64,000 nucleotides of DNA, taken from Paenalicyclobacillus macrosporangiidus (GTDB lineage Bacteria; Bacillota; Bacilli; Alicyclobacillales; Alicyclobacillaceae). The notes under the pieces were generated by a model, which made no database searches, was not told the DNA's origin, and was given only the letters and a program-made list of their open reading frames with translations. The translations under genes were made by a program, and so were the position numbers. Location: contig NZ_FPBV01000001.1 of the NCBI RefSeq assembly GCF_900116805.1, positions 310,001 to 374,000 on the forward strand, written 5' to 3'. Shown here piece after piece: positions 7,257 to 16,979 of this stretch (positions are counted from its first letter, which is position 1; each line of letters opens with the position of its first letter).

Positions 7257-9371
7257 ATGGCAGAACCAGAGCGGCCGGCGGTGGTCGAGGACTACCACGG
7301 CACGCCGGTGGCGGACCCGTTTCGTTGGCTGGAGGACCTGACGAGCCCCGCCGTGCAGGCGTTCGTCGCCGAGCAAAACGAACGCACGCGGGCGTACCTG
7401 GACGGGACCGGGCTGCGGCCCGCCGTTCGGGCGCGCCTCGGCGAACTGTGGAACTTCCCGCGGTATTTCGCGCCCAAACGAAAGGCCGGGCGCATGTTTT
7501 ACCTGGAGCACGACGGGATGCAGAACCAAGCTGTGTACTGGGTGCAGGAGGCGGATGGGACGGCGCGGGTCTTGATAGATCCAAACCCGCTCAGCGAGGA
7601 CGGCACGGTCGCTCTGATGACCACCGCCGTCAGCCCGGACGGGGCGCGGGTGGCCTACACGTTGTCGGAGAGCGGCAGCGACTGGCAGACCATCCGGGTG
7701 CGCCGCGTCGCCGATGGTTTGGACGATTCCGATGAGGTCCGCTGGTGCAAATTCACGAACATCGCCTGGCATCCGGATGGCAGCGGATTTTTCTACACCC
7801 GGTTCCCGGAGCCGGGGACGGTGGCGCCGGTGGAGGAAAGCCGCCATGCGCGCGTGTGTTTCCACCGGTTAGGGACCCCTCAATCGGACGATCCGGTGGT
7901 GTACCAGCCGTCTGATCCAGAGCTGGTTCCGCACGTGTCCGTCACCGAGGACGGCCGGTACCTGTGCCTGTCGCTGACGCGCGGCACGGACAAGCGCAAC
8001 GGGTTTTTGTCGCGGCCCTTGGCGTACGACGCACAGGCGTCGCAGCACGCGGGCGATCCCGCCGCAGAGGCGGGGCCGGGGGTGGTCCGGGACCAAGGGT
8101 TCACCGTGTGGTTCCCGCCCGAGCGGGCGGCGTACGACCTGTTGGGCAACGCCGGCAGCGTGTTTTACTTCATCACCACCGAAGATGCCCCGAAGGGGCG
8201 CGTGATTGCCCTCGATGTGTCGACCCATGGGCAGCCGCCATGGGAGGTGGTGCCCGAGGGGGAGGACGCCCTGTCCTTTGGGCGTCTGGTGAACGGAGCG
8301 CTGGCGCTGGTGTATCTGCACAACGCTCACCACCGGTTGGTGTTGTTCAGCTTGGATGGACGGCGGCTCGATGAACCGGCGTTGCCGGCCATCGGATCCA
8401 TCCCGGCCATCACCGGCGGGCCCGCCGACGGCGAGATGTTCGTCGAATTCACGTCGTACTTGCATCCGCCCCAGGTGTGGCGGTACGATTTCGCGTCGCG
8501 GCGCCTCGCTCCTTACCGGGTGCCGGAGATCCCGTTCGATCCGGCGGCGTACGAGACCGAACAGGTGTGGTTCTCGTCATCGGATGGCACCTCGGTGCCG
8601 ATGTTCCTCACGCACCGGCGCGGGCTTGCCCGCGACGGAGAGCGGCCGGTGCTGATGTACGGGTACGGCGGGTTCAACCTGGCGCAGACGCCGCAGTTCT
8701 ATCCCGCGCACCTGATGCTCCTGGAGCGGGGCGGGGTGTTCGCGGTGGTGTCCCTGCGCGGGGGCAGCGAATTCGGCGAGGCATGGCACCAGGCGGGGAT
8801 GCTCGATCGCAAGCAGAACGTGTTCGACGATTTCCATGCGGCCGGGCGCTGGCTGATCGATGCCGGGTACACCCGTCCGAAACGGCTCGCCATCATGGGG
8901 CGCAGCAACGGCGGTCTGCTGGTGGCTGCCACCATGCTGCAGCGGCCGGAGCAGTACGGGGCCGTGGTGTGCCAGGTCCCGGTCATCGACATGCTGCGCT
9001 ACCACCGGTTCACCGTCGGCCGGTTCTGGGTGCCGGAGTACGGCAACGCGGAGGAGAACCCGGATCACTTCCGGTTCCTGTACGCCTATTCACCGCTGCA
9101 CAACGTGCGCTACGGACGCGTCTACCCGCCCATCCTCATCACCACGGGCGACCGGGATGACCGCGTCGCTCCGCTGCACGCCTACAAATTTGCGGCGACC
9201 CTGCAGGCGGCTTCGCCGGGGGTGAATCCCGTCTTGCTGCGGGTGGATGAACGGGCGGGCCACGGTCTCGGCAAGCCGACGGCGAAGCTGCTCGACGAGT
9301 GGGCGGACATGTATACATTTTTGTTCCACGCTTTGGCCATCCCAGTGGAAGAAGGCCAGCACACGGAGTGA
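7257..9371 (+). CDS. Prolyl oligopeptidase (S9A family)
   Basis: Serine peptidase of 704 residues that should cleave short peptides after proline. The N-terminus (DPFRWLEDLTSPAVQAFVAEQN) and beta-propeller region are typical of S9A. The C-terminal alpha/beta hydrolase domain has GRSNGGLL with nucleophile Ser550, Asp634/635 in GDRDDRVAP, and His669 in RAGHGLGKP. Length agrees with the family (about 690-710). ATG 7257 follows AAGGAGGA. There is no signal peptide, so it is probably cytoplasmic, acting on imported peptides. The molybdoenzyme gene follows 26 nt later and may be cotranscribed. Confidence 0.95.
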   Translation: MAEPERPAVVEDYHGTPVADPFRWLEDLTSPAVQAFVAEQNERTRAYLDGTGLRPAVRARLGELWNFPRYFAPKRKAGRMFYLEHDGMQNQAVYWVQEADGTARVLIDPNPLSEDGTVALMTTAVSPDGARVAYTLSESGSDWQTIRVRRVADGLDDSDEVRWCKFTNIAWHPDGSGFFYTRFPEPGTVAPVEESRHARVCFHRLGTPQSDDPVVYQPSDPELVPHVSVTEDGRYLCLSLTRGTDKRNGFLSRPLAYDAQASQHAGDPAAEAGPGVVRDQGFTVWFPPERAAYDLLGNAGSVFYFITTEDAPKGRVIALDVSTHGQPPWEVVPEGEDALSFGRLVNGALALVYLHNAHHRLVLFSLDGRRLDEPALPAIGSIPAITGGPADGEMFVEFTSYLHPPQVWRYDFASRRLAPYRVPEIPFDPAAYETEQVWFSSSDGTSVPMFLTHRRGLARDGERPVLMYGYGGFNLAQTPQFYPAHLMLLERGGVFAVVSLRGGSEFGEAWHQAGMLDRKQNVFDDFHAAGRWLIDAGYTRPKRLAIMGRSNGGLLVAATMLQRPEQYGAVVCQVPVIDMLRYHRFTVGRFWVPEYGNAEENPDHFRFLYAYSPLHNVRYGRVYPPILITTGDRDDRVAPLHAYKFAATLQAASPGVNPVLLRVDERAGHGLGKPTAKLLDEWADMYTFLFHALAIPVEEGQHTE

Positions 9372-9397
9372 AGTTGCGCATGGAAGGAGGAGTTCCG

Positions 9398-10087
9398 TTG
9401 TCTGAACGTACGAGCCGGGAATGGGGCGACCGCCTGCCGCCGGGGCAGATCTTGACGGAAAAGTGGCCGGTGCTGCATGCGGGTACGGTGCCGCACGTGG
9501 ACCTCGATACCTGGGATTTCCGCATCTTTGGCTTGGTCGAGGAGGAGCGGGTGCTGACCTGGCCCGAGTTTCTCGCGCTGCCCAAGTACGAATACACCAG
9601 TGACATCCACTGCGTCACCACCTGGTCGAGATTTGACAACCACTGGGAGGGCGTGTCCTTCCGCGACGTGATGAACTTGTTCCGTGTGCGCCCGGAGGCC
9701 AAGTACGTGTTGGTCCACGCGGAGCAGGGCTACACCACGAACCTGCCGTTGGAGGACCTGCTGCAGGACGGGGTGATGTTCGCCTACCGGCACGACGGCC
9801 GCGACCTCACGCCGGAGCACGGTTGGCCGCTGCGCCTGGTGGTGCCGCACCTGTACTTTTGGAAGAGCGCCAAGTGGGTGCGGGGGATTGAGTTCCTGGC
9901 CGAGGACCGGCCCGGCTTCTGGGAGCAGTACGGGTATCACCTGTACGGCGACCCGTGGCAGGAACAGCGCTACCGGGACGATCCGGAGTGGCTCGGCGCG
10001 GGCCGGACGACGGACGACTATTACCGGACCATCAGGTCGCGCGTCCGGCGCGCGATGCAGGAACGGGGTACGACCACAGATCGCTAG
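9398..10087 (+). CDS. Sulfite-oxidase-like molybdopterin-dependent oxidoreductase
   Basis: A 229-residue protein of the oxidoreductase molybdopterin-binding (SUOX/YuiH-like) family. DIHCVTTWSRFDNHWEGV contains the Cys expected to ligate molybdenum. Later conserved stretches are VHAEQGYTTNLPLEDL, EHGWPLRLVVPHLYFWKSAKWVRG and the C-terminal FWEQYGYHLYGDPW. It lacks the dimerisation domain of eukaryotic sulfite oxidase, a heme domain and any Tat signal, so it is probably cytoplasmic. The TTG at 9398 has AAGGAGGA at suitable distance; an ATG at 9380 is in frame but would lie inside that site. Its 3' end overlaps rnz by 56 bp tail-to-tail. The true electron donor is unknown. Confidence 0.88.
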   Translation: MSERTSREWGDRLPPGQILTEKWPVLHAGTVPHVDLDTWDFRIFGLVEEERVLTWPEFLALPKYEYTSDIHCVTTWSRFDNHWEGVSFRDVMNLFRVRPEAKYVLVHAEQGYTTNLPLEDLLQDGVMFAYRHDGRDLTPEHGWPLRLVVPHLYFWKSAKWVRGIEFLAEDRPGFWEQYGYHLYGDPWQEQRYRDDPEWLGAGRTTDDYYRTIRSRVRRAMQERGTTTDR

Positions 10088-10994
10088 CCAACCGCGTGTT
10101 CGGGAAGATGGCGCGCGCCTCCGCCAGGAGGCGGTCGGCGCCATCGCCGCTGTAACGGGCGCTGATGTGGGTGAGAATGAGCGCCTTCGCGCCCGCGTCG
10201 TGCGCGGTCCGGGCAGCGTCGGCCGCCGTGCTGTGGCCGTAGGCCGGGGCGAGCGCTGACCTGTCGGCCGCGAACGTGGCCTCGTGCACCAACACGTCGG
10301 CGCCGGACGCCAGTTCCACCGCCGCCTGGCAGGGCCGGGTGTCGCCGAGGATGGCCACGACGCGCCCGGGGACGGGCGGGGCGAGGACTTCGTCCGGGTG
10401 GAGGGTGCTTCCGTCGGGCAGCGGGATGGACTGGCCCTGTTTGAGCCGGCCGTAGAGGGGGCCGGGCGGCACGCCGAGGGTGGCCAGGCGGTCGGTCAGG
10501 AGCCGTCCCGGCCGGTCGCGCTCCACCACCCGGTATCCCAGCGTCGGGATGGTGTGCTCCAACCAGTCGGCGTGCACCTGAAACCGCTCGTCGGCATGAA
10601 CGATGCCGGGAGATTCAATCTCCACGATCCCGAGCGGATAGGTGAGATGGGTCTGGCTGACCTCGAGGCTCGTCTCCAGGTAACGGCGGGTACCTGGCGG
10701 GCCGTATACCGTCAGCGGCGTGTCCGCGGCCTGAAAGGAGCGGGTGCCGAGCAGGCCGGGCAGCCCAAACAGGTGGTCGCCGTGCATGTGGGTGAGAAAC
10801 ACCCGTTCCACCTGGCGGGCCCGTACCCGCGGGCCGGCCGCGGCGGGGGCGCGCAGCAGTTGGTGCTGCGTGCCCTCGCCGCAGTCGAACAGCCAGACGG
10901 CACCGCGTTCGGGCCACAGGGCGATGGCGATGGCGGTGACGTTGCGCGCCGTCGTCGGGACGCCGGCGCCGGTGCCGAGGAAAACCAGTTCCAC
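10032..10994 (-). CDS. rnz: Ribonuclease Z
   Basis: Metallo-beta-lactamase-fold endonuclease that matures tRNA 3' ends. It has the N-terminal ELVFLGTGAGVPT, the zinc motif THMHGDHLFGLPGLL, the Asp/Glu-rich DVLVHEATF segment and the C-terminal LTHISARY. At 320 residues it is the short bacterial form. The GTG at 10994 has GGAGGG seven nt upstream; the ORF is open further up to 11036 without support. It lies 38 nt downstream of iadA on the same strand and is probably cotranscribed with it. Confidence 0.93.
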   Translation of the reverse strand: MELVFLGTGAGVPTTARNVTAIAIALWPERGAVWLFDCGEGTQHQLLRAPAAAGPRVRARQVERVFLTHMHGDHLFGLPGLLGTRSFQAADTPLTVYGPPGTRRYLETSLEVSQTHLTYPLGIVEIESPGIVHADERFQVHADWLEHTIPTLGYRVVERDRPGRLLTDRLATLGVPPGPLYGRLKQGQSIPLPDGSTLHPDEVLAPPVPGRVVAILGDTRPCQAAVELASGADVLVHEATFAADRSALAPAYGHSTAADAARTAHDAGAKALILTHISARYSGDGADRLLAEARAIFPNTRLASDLWSYPVPASRAGRAT

Positions 10995-11032
10995 GCAGAC
11001 TCCCTCCTGGACCAGGGTGTCGGGGCGGCGCG

Positions 11033-12370
11033 TCAACAGCAGTAGTGGCGGCGGCTTTTGCGCTTGCGCTCGGCGGCCTCCGGGAAGTCGTCCGGATGGT
11101 CCTCGCCGGCTGCCATCATGAGCCGGCCGCGCTCCGGGTTCACGGTGCCGGCGGCCCCTTTGATGTCCGGCGAGCCGGGGACGCGGTGGACGTTCTCGAA
11201 CGTGCCGAACACCACCGGCTTGCCGTCCTCCACCATCTGGCGGCCTTTGGCGAACACGTGCCGGATCTCGAACCGGTCGTTGGTCAGGATCAGGTCGGCC
11301 GCCAGGCCTTCGCGGATGCGCCCCTTATGCCCCAATTTGAGCACCCGTGCGACATTGCGGGTGACCATGCTGACGGCGACGTCGACGGGGACCTCCTCCT
11401 GCACGATGGCGTCCCGGGTCTCCTCCCAGAGGGTCGCGATGGACCCGATGCCCATGGCCACCAGTCTCCCGCGGTCGTCGAAGATGGGGGAACTGCCGTT
11501 GCTGTCGGAGCTCATGGTGATGAGGCGGGGATGGACTCCCGCGTCCAGCAACCGCCGGATGGCCTGGGACGGCTTGACGGAGACGTGATCGTGGGCGTCA
11601 GGACGGATGCCGGAGGTGACGTCGACAAAGCCGCCCTCCTTGCCGTAGCGGATGGCGTGCTGCAGGAGGTCCGGATTGCGGTTCAGGTGGGTGGGCGTGA
11701 ACATCTCCCGCGGCAGTTCCGTGCGCCGCAACAGATGGAACAGAACGGAGAGGCCGGCGTCGTCGTCGCCCACGTGCAGGTGCAATACGCCCGCCTTGCC
11801 GGCCAACAGGCCCCCGACGCGCGCTTCGCTGGCCAGCTCGGCCAACTCCTGCTCACTGGGATGGCTGGAGCGGGAGTCCGAGATGGCGATTTCGCCCACG
11901 CCGATGACCTTGTCCACCATTACGATGTCCCCGCGCGGCGTGCCGGTGATGGTACGCGTCGGGACTTGGTAGGCGCCGCAGTAGATGTAGGTGGTCACGC
12001 CCTCAAGCGCCAACCCGTTGGCTTTCGCAAGCAGCTCCCGCGTGTGGCGTGTGATGCCGTCGGTACCGAGGACGCCGACGAGCGTCGTGACCCCGGCGGT
12101 GGTGATGTGGCTCAGCGAGATCTCGGGCGTCCGGTAGTGGAAGCCGCCTTCGCCTCCGCCTCCCGCCATGTGGACGTGTTGATCGATCAGCCCGGGGAAC
12201 ATCATCAGGCCGCGTGCGTCCACCTCTCGCACCAGGGGCACGGTGCCGTGGAAGGACAGGTCCTCCCCGATGGCGAGGATCTGGTCGCGGCACAGGAGAA
12301 CGTCCTTCTCGCCGAGCGGATCGGGTGCATACACACGGGCCTTTTTGATCAGGGTGAGCGGTGCCTCCAT
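11033..12370 (-). CDS. iadA: Beta-aspartyl (isoaspartyl) dipeptidase
   Basis: Amidohydrolase-superfamily zinc peptidase of 445 residues that hydrolyses isoaspartyl dipeptides from damaged proteins. Motifs in order: the metal site DQHVHMAGGGGEGG, KVIGVGEIAISD, HLHVGD, TPTHLNRN and the catalytic Asp in SSDSNGS. It begins LTLIKKARVYAPDPLG, as in IadA. ATG 12370 follows GGAGGAGG; the upstream open frame looks non-coding. The C-terminus ends in a short basic tail with a terminal Cys-Cys. A link to protein repair suits a long-lived spore former, but that is inference. Confidence 0.92.
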   Translation of the reverse strand: MEAPLTLIKKARVYAPDPLGEKDVLLCRDQILAIGEDLSFHGTVPLVREVDARGLMMFPGLIDQHVHMAGGGGEGGFHYRTPEISLSHITTAGVTTLVGVLGTDGITRHTRELLAKANGLALEGVTTYIYCGAYQVPTRTITGTPRGDIVMVDKVIGVGEIAISDSRSSHPSEQELAELASEARVGGLLAGKAGVLHLHVGDDDAGLSVLFHLLRRTELPREMFTPTHLNRNPDLLQHAIRYGKEGGFVDVTSGIRPDAHDHVSVKPSQAIRRLLDAGVHPRLITMSSDSNGSSPIFDDRGRLVAMGIGSIATLWEETRDAIVQEEVPVDVAVSMVTRNVARVLKLGHKGRIREGLAADLILTNDRFEIRHVFAKGRQMVEDGKPVVFGTFENVHRVPGSPDIKGAAGTVNPERGRLMMAAGEDHPDDFPEAAERKRKSRRHYCC

Positions 12371-12565
12371 CCGCCTGCCTCCTCCGACATCCGGCGCCCC
12401 TGCCGTGCGCCGGCGTGTCCGGCGGCAGGAAACGCTGCCAGCCGGGTCCAGACGTAGTGTTGCCCGGCGGTGCGAAAGGATTCCCGCGGCGCCCATTTGC
12501 CCGGCGTTTCATCGCCGGCAGAAGCGTTGACACGAGCTGCCATGCGCTGTGTGCCCGCTGCTGAG

Positions 12566-12608
12566 GGGGAAAAAGCAGACCGCCCGCACCGTGGCGGTGG
12601 GGCGGTCC
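12566..12608 (-). terminator. Intrinsic terminator of sodA
   Basis: Read on the minus strand, GGACCGCCC and GGGCGGTC arms (12600-12607 with 12578-12585) enclose a second GC-rich stem and are followed by TGCTTTTTCCCCC. It starts about 17 nt after the sodA stop codon. Confidence 0.8.
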
Positions 12609-12624
12609 GTTGCCTTCACAGCGA

Positions 12625-13236
<612 letters not shown>

Positions 13237-13330
13237 CAGCGGATCCCTCCTATGTAATCGTAGGATTGGGTAACACATCCTCATCTTAACGCAATCGATC
13301 CGCAATTGCCAGCACGCCTGGAAAAGGGTT

Positions 13331-14407
13331 TCATCCACGGTGGTCGGCACCGATGGCTTCCCGGATATGGGTAAATCCGTCGCGGGCGAGGCGCTCCGCA
13401 AGGCCGTCGACCATCTCCCGCACCAACCGGGGGCCTCGGTAGATGAATCCGGTGTACACCTGCACCAGACTGGCCCCGGCTCGGATCTTCTCATACGCGT
13501 CGTCCGCGGACATCACGCCGCCGCTGCCGATGATGGGCAGCCGTCCGCCGGTGGCCCGGTACAGCAGCCGGACGACTTCGGTCGCGCGTTGCCGCAGAGG
13601 GCGGCCGCTGAGACCGCCTGTCTCCTGCACGCCGGGCGTGGTGAGCGCGGGCCGGGTGATGGTGGTGTTGGTCGCAATCAGGCCGTCGACACCCGCCTGT
13701 TCCAGCGCGATGGCCAGGTCCTCCAGGTCGGCGTCCGCGAGATCCGGGGAGAGTTTGACCAGCAGCGGCGGCCGGCGATCCGCTAGGGCGAACCGGTCAC
13801 GCGCCGCAGACACCGCCTGCACCAACGGCAGCAGATGCTCCTGGGTCTGCAGGTCGCGCAGGCCAGGGGTGTTCGGCGAACTGACGTTGATGACGAGATA
13901 GTCGGCCAAGGGCGCAAACACCTGTACGAGCGCCAGGTAATCGTCTTGCGCGCGCTCGTTCGGCGTCACCTTGTTCTTGCCCAGATTGACCCCGATGACG
14001 CCCATGCCTCTCCAACGCCGCACCCGGCCGGCCACCGCGACGGCGCCGTCGTTGTTGAATCCCATCCGGTTGATGAGGGCCTCGTCGGCCGGCAACCGGA
14101 ACAGGCGTGGTTTTGGATTGCCTGGCTGCGGACGGGGGGTCACGGTGCCGACCTCAACGAACGAGAATCCGCACCGGAACAGGGCGGCGACGGCGATGGC
14201 GTTCTTGTCCAGACCGGCGGCGAGACCGACGGGATGGGCGAAGGCGCGGCCCCACAAGGACTGACGGAGCGACGGGTGTTCTCGCACGTTGCCTGCCGCC
14301 AGGCCCGCCGCCGACGGGACGCGGGAGACCGCGGCCAGGGTGAGGTGGTGTGCGGCTTCGGGATCGATCCGAAAGAGAATGGGGCGCAAGAGGCGGTACA
14401 CGAGCAT
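13331..14407 (-). CDS. pyrD: Dihydroorotate dehydrogenase, class 2 (quinone-dependent)
   Basis: Oxidises dihydroorotate to orotate in pyrimidine synthesis. The 358-residue protein has the class 2 N-terminal helix ([20 protein letters not shown]), [40 protein letters not shown] and the base-bearing [14 protein letters not shown], where Ser replaces the class 1 Cys. [17 protein letters not shown] is the FMN-phosphate site. Class 2 enzymes are membrane-associated and pass electrons to quinone; Bacillus instead uses class 1B with PyrK. It stands outside a pyr operon, divergent from a permease. Confidence 0.95.
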   Translation of the reverse strand: MLVYRLLRPILFRIDPEAAHHLTLAAVSRVPSAAGLAAGNVREHPSLRQSLWGRAFAHPVGLAAGLDKNAIAVAALFRCGFSFVEVGTVTPRPQPGNPKPRLFRLPADEALINRMGFNNDGAVAVAGRVRRWRGMGVIGVNLGKNKVTPNERAQDDYLALVQVFAPLADYLVINVSSPNTPGLRDLQTQEHLLPLVQAVSAARDRFALADRRPPLLVKLSPDLADADLEDLAIALEQAGVDGLIATNTTITRPALTTPGVQETGGLSGRPLRQRATEVVRLLYRATGGRLPIIGSGGVMSADDAYEKIRAGASLVQVYTGFIYRGPRLVREMVDGLAERLARDGFTHIREAIGADHRG

Positions 14408-14537
14408 TCCTCCGATCCTGCCGCGGGCCCGGCCGGCCCGCGGTGCTTCCTCTGGGAGTGTACCAGCTTGACCCGGAGGAGGAAAGAGAAGGCGGAGATC
14501 CGCACCGTTTTGAGAAAAATCTTATATGAATTAAAGT

Positions 14538-14565
14538 TTGACTTATTGGAATCATGTCATACAAT
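14538..14565 (+). promoter_or_regulatory. SigA-type promoter of the permease gene
   Basis: TTGACT (14538-14543), 16-nt spacer, TACAAT (14560-14565) in an AT-rich patch about 55 nt before the permease start codon. Confidence 0.7.
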
Positions 14566-14620
14566 AAATTTAACCCGCTTTGGGGCCGTCTGGATTTCCA
14601 AATGGAAAGGAGAGCAGCGT

Positions 14621-16228
14621 ATGGATGATAGGTTCAAGAAGAAGCTGACCCTGCTCGACCTGACGTTTCTCGGGCTTGGGTCCATCATCGGGTCCGGCTG
14701 GCTGTTTGCGTCCATGAACGGCGCGCAGTTCGCCGGGTCCATCGCCTGGTTGGCGTGGGTGGGTGGCGCCATCGCGGTCTTATTGATTGGTCTCGTCTAT
14801 GGGGAGTTGGCTGCTGCCCTGCCTCGCGCCGGCGGATTCGTGCGGTATCCCGAATACACGCACGGATCGCTCGTCGGGTACATGACCGGGTTTGCCTCGT
14901 TGATGGCCTACTCCAGCGTCGCCGGCATCGAGGTCGAAGCGGTGGTCAGCCATGCATCCTACTACGCGCCGTGGCTGATGGGAGAAAAAGGCCCCTCTCT
15001 GGTCGGCACCCTCGTCGAGATCCTCCTCCTCGCCGTCTTTTTCCTGCTCAACTATTGGAGCGTCAACGTGTTCGGCAAGGTGAACACCATCGTCACCGCG
15101 TTCAAGTTCATTGTGCCGACGTGCACGGTCATCGCCCTGCTGATGTATTTTAAGGGGTCGAACCTCGCGGTTGCCGGTGCGGCGCCGGGTGGTGCGGAGG
15201 GCGTCTTCACGGCCATCGCCGGAGGCGGCATCGTGTTCGCGTTCCTCGGCTTCCGGCAGGCGGTCGACTTTGGCGCAGAAGCAAAAAACCCGCAGCGGGA
15301 CATTCCCCGGGCCATCATCATCGCCGTGTTCCTCGGGACGGCGGTGTACATCTTGCTGCAGTTGGCGTTCCTCGGCGCGGTCCCGTCGAGCGCTCTCGGC
15401 CAGGGGTGGGGCCACATCCAGGATGCCATGCCGAAGACGGTCAACTATCCGTTCGTCTGGGTGGCCTCGTCCCTGGGTCTCACCTGGCTGTCGACGCTGC
15501 TTTTGATTGACGCGGTGATCTCGCCCGCCGGTACAGGGAACATCTACCTGTCGGGGACGGGGCGCGTGCTGTACGCCTGGTCCAACAACCGGCACTTCTA
15601 CTCGTACTTCTCGAAGGTTCATCCAAAGACCGGCGTTCCTCGGGCAGCCCTGTGGCTCAGCTTCATCCTCGCCATCGTGTGGATTCTGCCCGCGCAGTTT
15701 GACACGTGGAGCAAGTTGGTGGATGCGGTCACGTCGGCGACCGTCATGACGTACATGGTCGGGCCCATCTCGATGATGTCCATGCGCCGCACGCTGCCGA
15801 ACATGAAGCGGCCGTTCCGCCTGCCGGGCGGTCAGATCCTCGCTCCCTTGGCGTTCATCGCTGCGACGTGCATCATCTACTGGGCCGGGTGGGAGACCGA
15901 CCAGTTCTTGATTGGTCTGACGCTCGCGTCTCTCATTCTCTACTTCGCTTTCATGGACAAGAGCGATGAGACTCGGGCGCGCATCGGCCGCGACTGGATG
16001 GCGGGTGTGTGGTTGGTGGTGTATTATGTCTTTATTCTCATCATGTCGTACATCGGTGCTTACGGGCCGCTGAAGCATCCTTGGGTCCCGGGGCCGTATT
16101 TGGACACGATTGTGGTCGTCATCGGTGCCATTCTCTTGTACTTCTGGGGCTTGAACTCCGCGCTGCCGGAGCCGTCCTTTGAGACGGATACCGCCGGAGA
16201 GGCGCCGCCGGAATTCGTGCAGGCATAA
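14621..16228 (+). CDS. APC-superfamily amino acid permease
   Basis: Integral membrane transporter of 535 residues with about 12-14 membrane segments. The first segment carries the APC signature (FLGLGSIIGSGWLF), followed by GGFVRYPEYTHGS and FGAEAKNPQRDIPRAI, which is typical of the AAT/YfnA-like branch. A later loop has GNIYLSGTGRVLYAWSNNRHF. Substrate is probably an amino acid or amine, not resolvable here. ATG 14621 has GGAAAGGAGA upstream. It is preceded by its own promoter and followed by a GC-rich hairpin, so it is likely monocistronic. Confidence 0.9.
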   Translation: MDDRFKKKLTLLDLTFLGLGSIIGSGWLFASMNGAQFAGSIAWLAWVGGAIAVLLIGLVYGELAAALPRAGGFVRYPEYTHGSLVGYMTGFASLMAYSSVAGIEVEAVVSHASYYAPWLMGEKGPSLVGTLVEILLLAVFFLLNYWSVNVFGKVNTIVTAFKFIVPTCTVIALLMYFKGSNLAVAGAAPGGAEGVFTAIAGGGIVFAFLGFRQAVDFGAEAKNPQRDIPRAIIIAVFLGTAVYILLQLAFLGAVPSSALGQGWGHIQDAMPKTVNYPFVWVASSLGLTWLSTLLLIDAVISPAGTGNIYLSGTGRVLYAWSNNRHFYSYFSKVHPKTGVPRAALWLSFILAIVWILPAQFDTWSKLVDAVTSATVMTYMVGPISMMSMRRTLPNMKRPFRLPGGQILAPLAFIAATCIIYWAGWETDQFLIGLTLASLILYFAFMDKSDETRARIGRDWMAGVWLVVYYVFILIMSYIGAYGPLKHPWVPGPYLDTIVVVIGAILLYFWGLNSALPEPSFETDTAGEAPPEFVQA

Positions 16229-16288
16229 CAAGTGGGTTCCGGGCGCGTACAGACGGTGCGCGTGTACGTGATCGGTCACCGGGGGGCA

Positions 16289-16315
16289 AGCCGGAGAGGA
16301 GGATCCTCTCCGGCT
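16289..16315 (+). terminator. Perfect hairpin after the permease gene
   Basis: Twelve-bp perfect arms AGCCGGAGAGGA (16289-16300) and TCCTCTCCGGCT (16304-16315) with a three-base loop. No T tract follows, so termination would be weak or factor-assisted. Confidence 0.55.
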
Positions 16316-16348
16316 TCGGCCGTTGTAGAGGGAGAGAGGCGGTGCATC

Positions 16349-16423
16349 ATGGCCGGCCGGGTCATTGTCACATCCAGGCCGCCTGCTCCGTCTGGTTTCA
16401 CGGAGGTGTCTGGCGGGAGGTGA
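16349..16423 (+). CDS. Possible 24-residue peptide coupled to the sigma factor gene
   Basis: ATG with GAGGGAGAG upstream encodes 24 residues (MAGRVIVTSRPPAPSG and eight more) and stops one base before the ATG of the ECF sigma gene. Such spacing allows translational coupling. No homology is recognised, and chance occurrence is possible. Confidence 0.25.
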   Translation: MAGRVIVTSRPPAPSGFTEVSGGR

Positions 16424-16424
16424 C

Positions 16425-16979
16425 ATGACATTGGGACGGACTTCCGCGCCCGGTCCAGACGATACCCTCGCCACCTTGGAGGCCTGGATGGCCGCATATG
16501 GGGCGGACGTGTTGAACGTGGCGTATGCGTACGTCCGCAACTACCACCAGGCGCAGGACATCGCACAGGATGTGTTCCTGCGTGCGTTGACGAAAATGGA
16601 GTCGTTCCGGGGGGAGAGCAGCGTCAAGACCTGGCTGTTGTCCATCACCGTGAACCGATGCAAGGACTACCTGCGGTCATGGGCCGTCCGGCACGAGGTG
16701 CAGGACGAGGAGCAGATGGCGCTTCGCGAGGCGGCCTCCGACACGGAAGCGGAGGCCGTCAACCGGCTGGAGCGGGAGCGGATTTGGCAAGCCCTGCAAC
16801 AGCTTCCGTTAAAGTACCGCGAAGCGGTGGTGTTGTACTACATGCGCGGCTTGCCGGGCCACGAGGTGGCCAGGGTGCTTGGGATTTCCGAACAGAACGT
16901 GCGTACGCGGCTGCACCGCGGTCGCGCCATGCTTCGCCAGATGCTCGAGGAGGAGGTGGACAGGCATGAACGACTTTGA
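16425..16979 (+). CDS. ECF-family RNA polymerase sigma factor, SigW-like
   Basis: A 184-residue sigma-70 family factor with region 2 (VLNVAYAYVRNYHQAQDIAQDVFLRA, FRGESSVKTWLLSITVNRCKDYLR) and region 4 (LPLKYREAVVLYYMRGLPGHEVARVL, ISEQNVRTRLHRGRAML). No region 3, as expected for ECF factors. ATG 16425 has GGGAGG just upstream. The next gene overlaps it by 14 bp and encodes a membrane protein with a short cytosolic N-terminus, the usual position of the cognate anti-sigma factor. It probably answers an envelope signal. I could not identify its own target promoter upstream. Confidence 0.9.
   Translation: MTLGRTSAPGPDDTLATLEAWMAAYGADVLNVAYAYVRNYHQAQDIAQDVFLRALTKMESFRGESSVKTWLLSITVNRCKDYLRSWAVRHEVQDEEQMALREAASDTEAEAVNRLERERIWQALQQLPLKYREAVVLYYMRGLPGHEVARVLGISEQNVRTRLHRGRAMLRQMLEEEVDRHERL

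Noticed and set aside
14780-16540. 586-codon minus-strand frame opposite the permease
   Set aside because: No family motif, Arg/His/Pro-rich, fully antisense to a well-supported membrane transporter.
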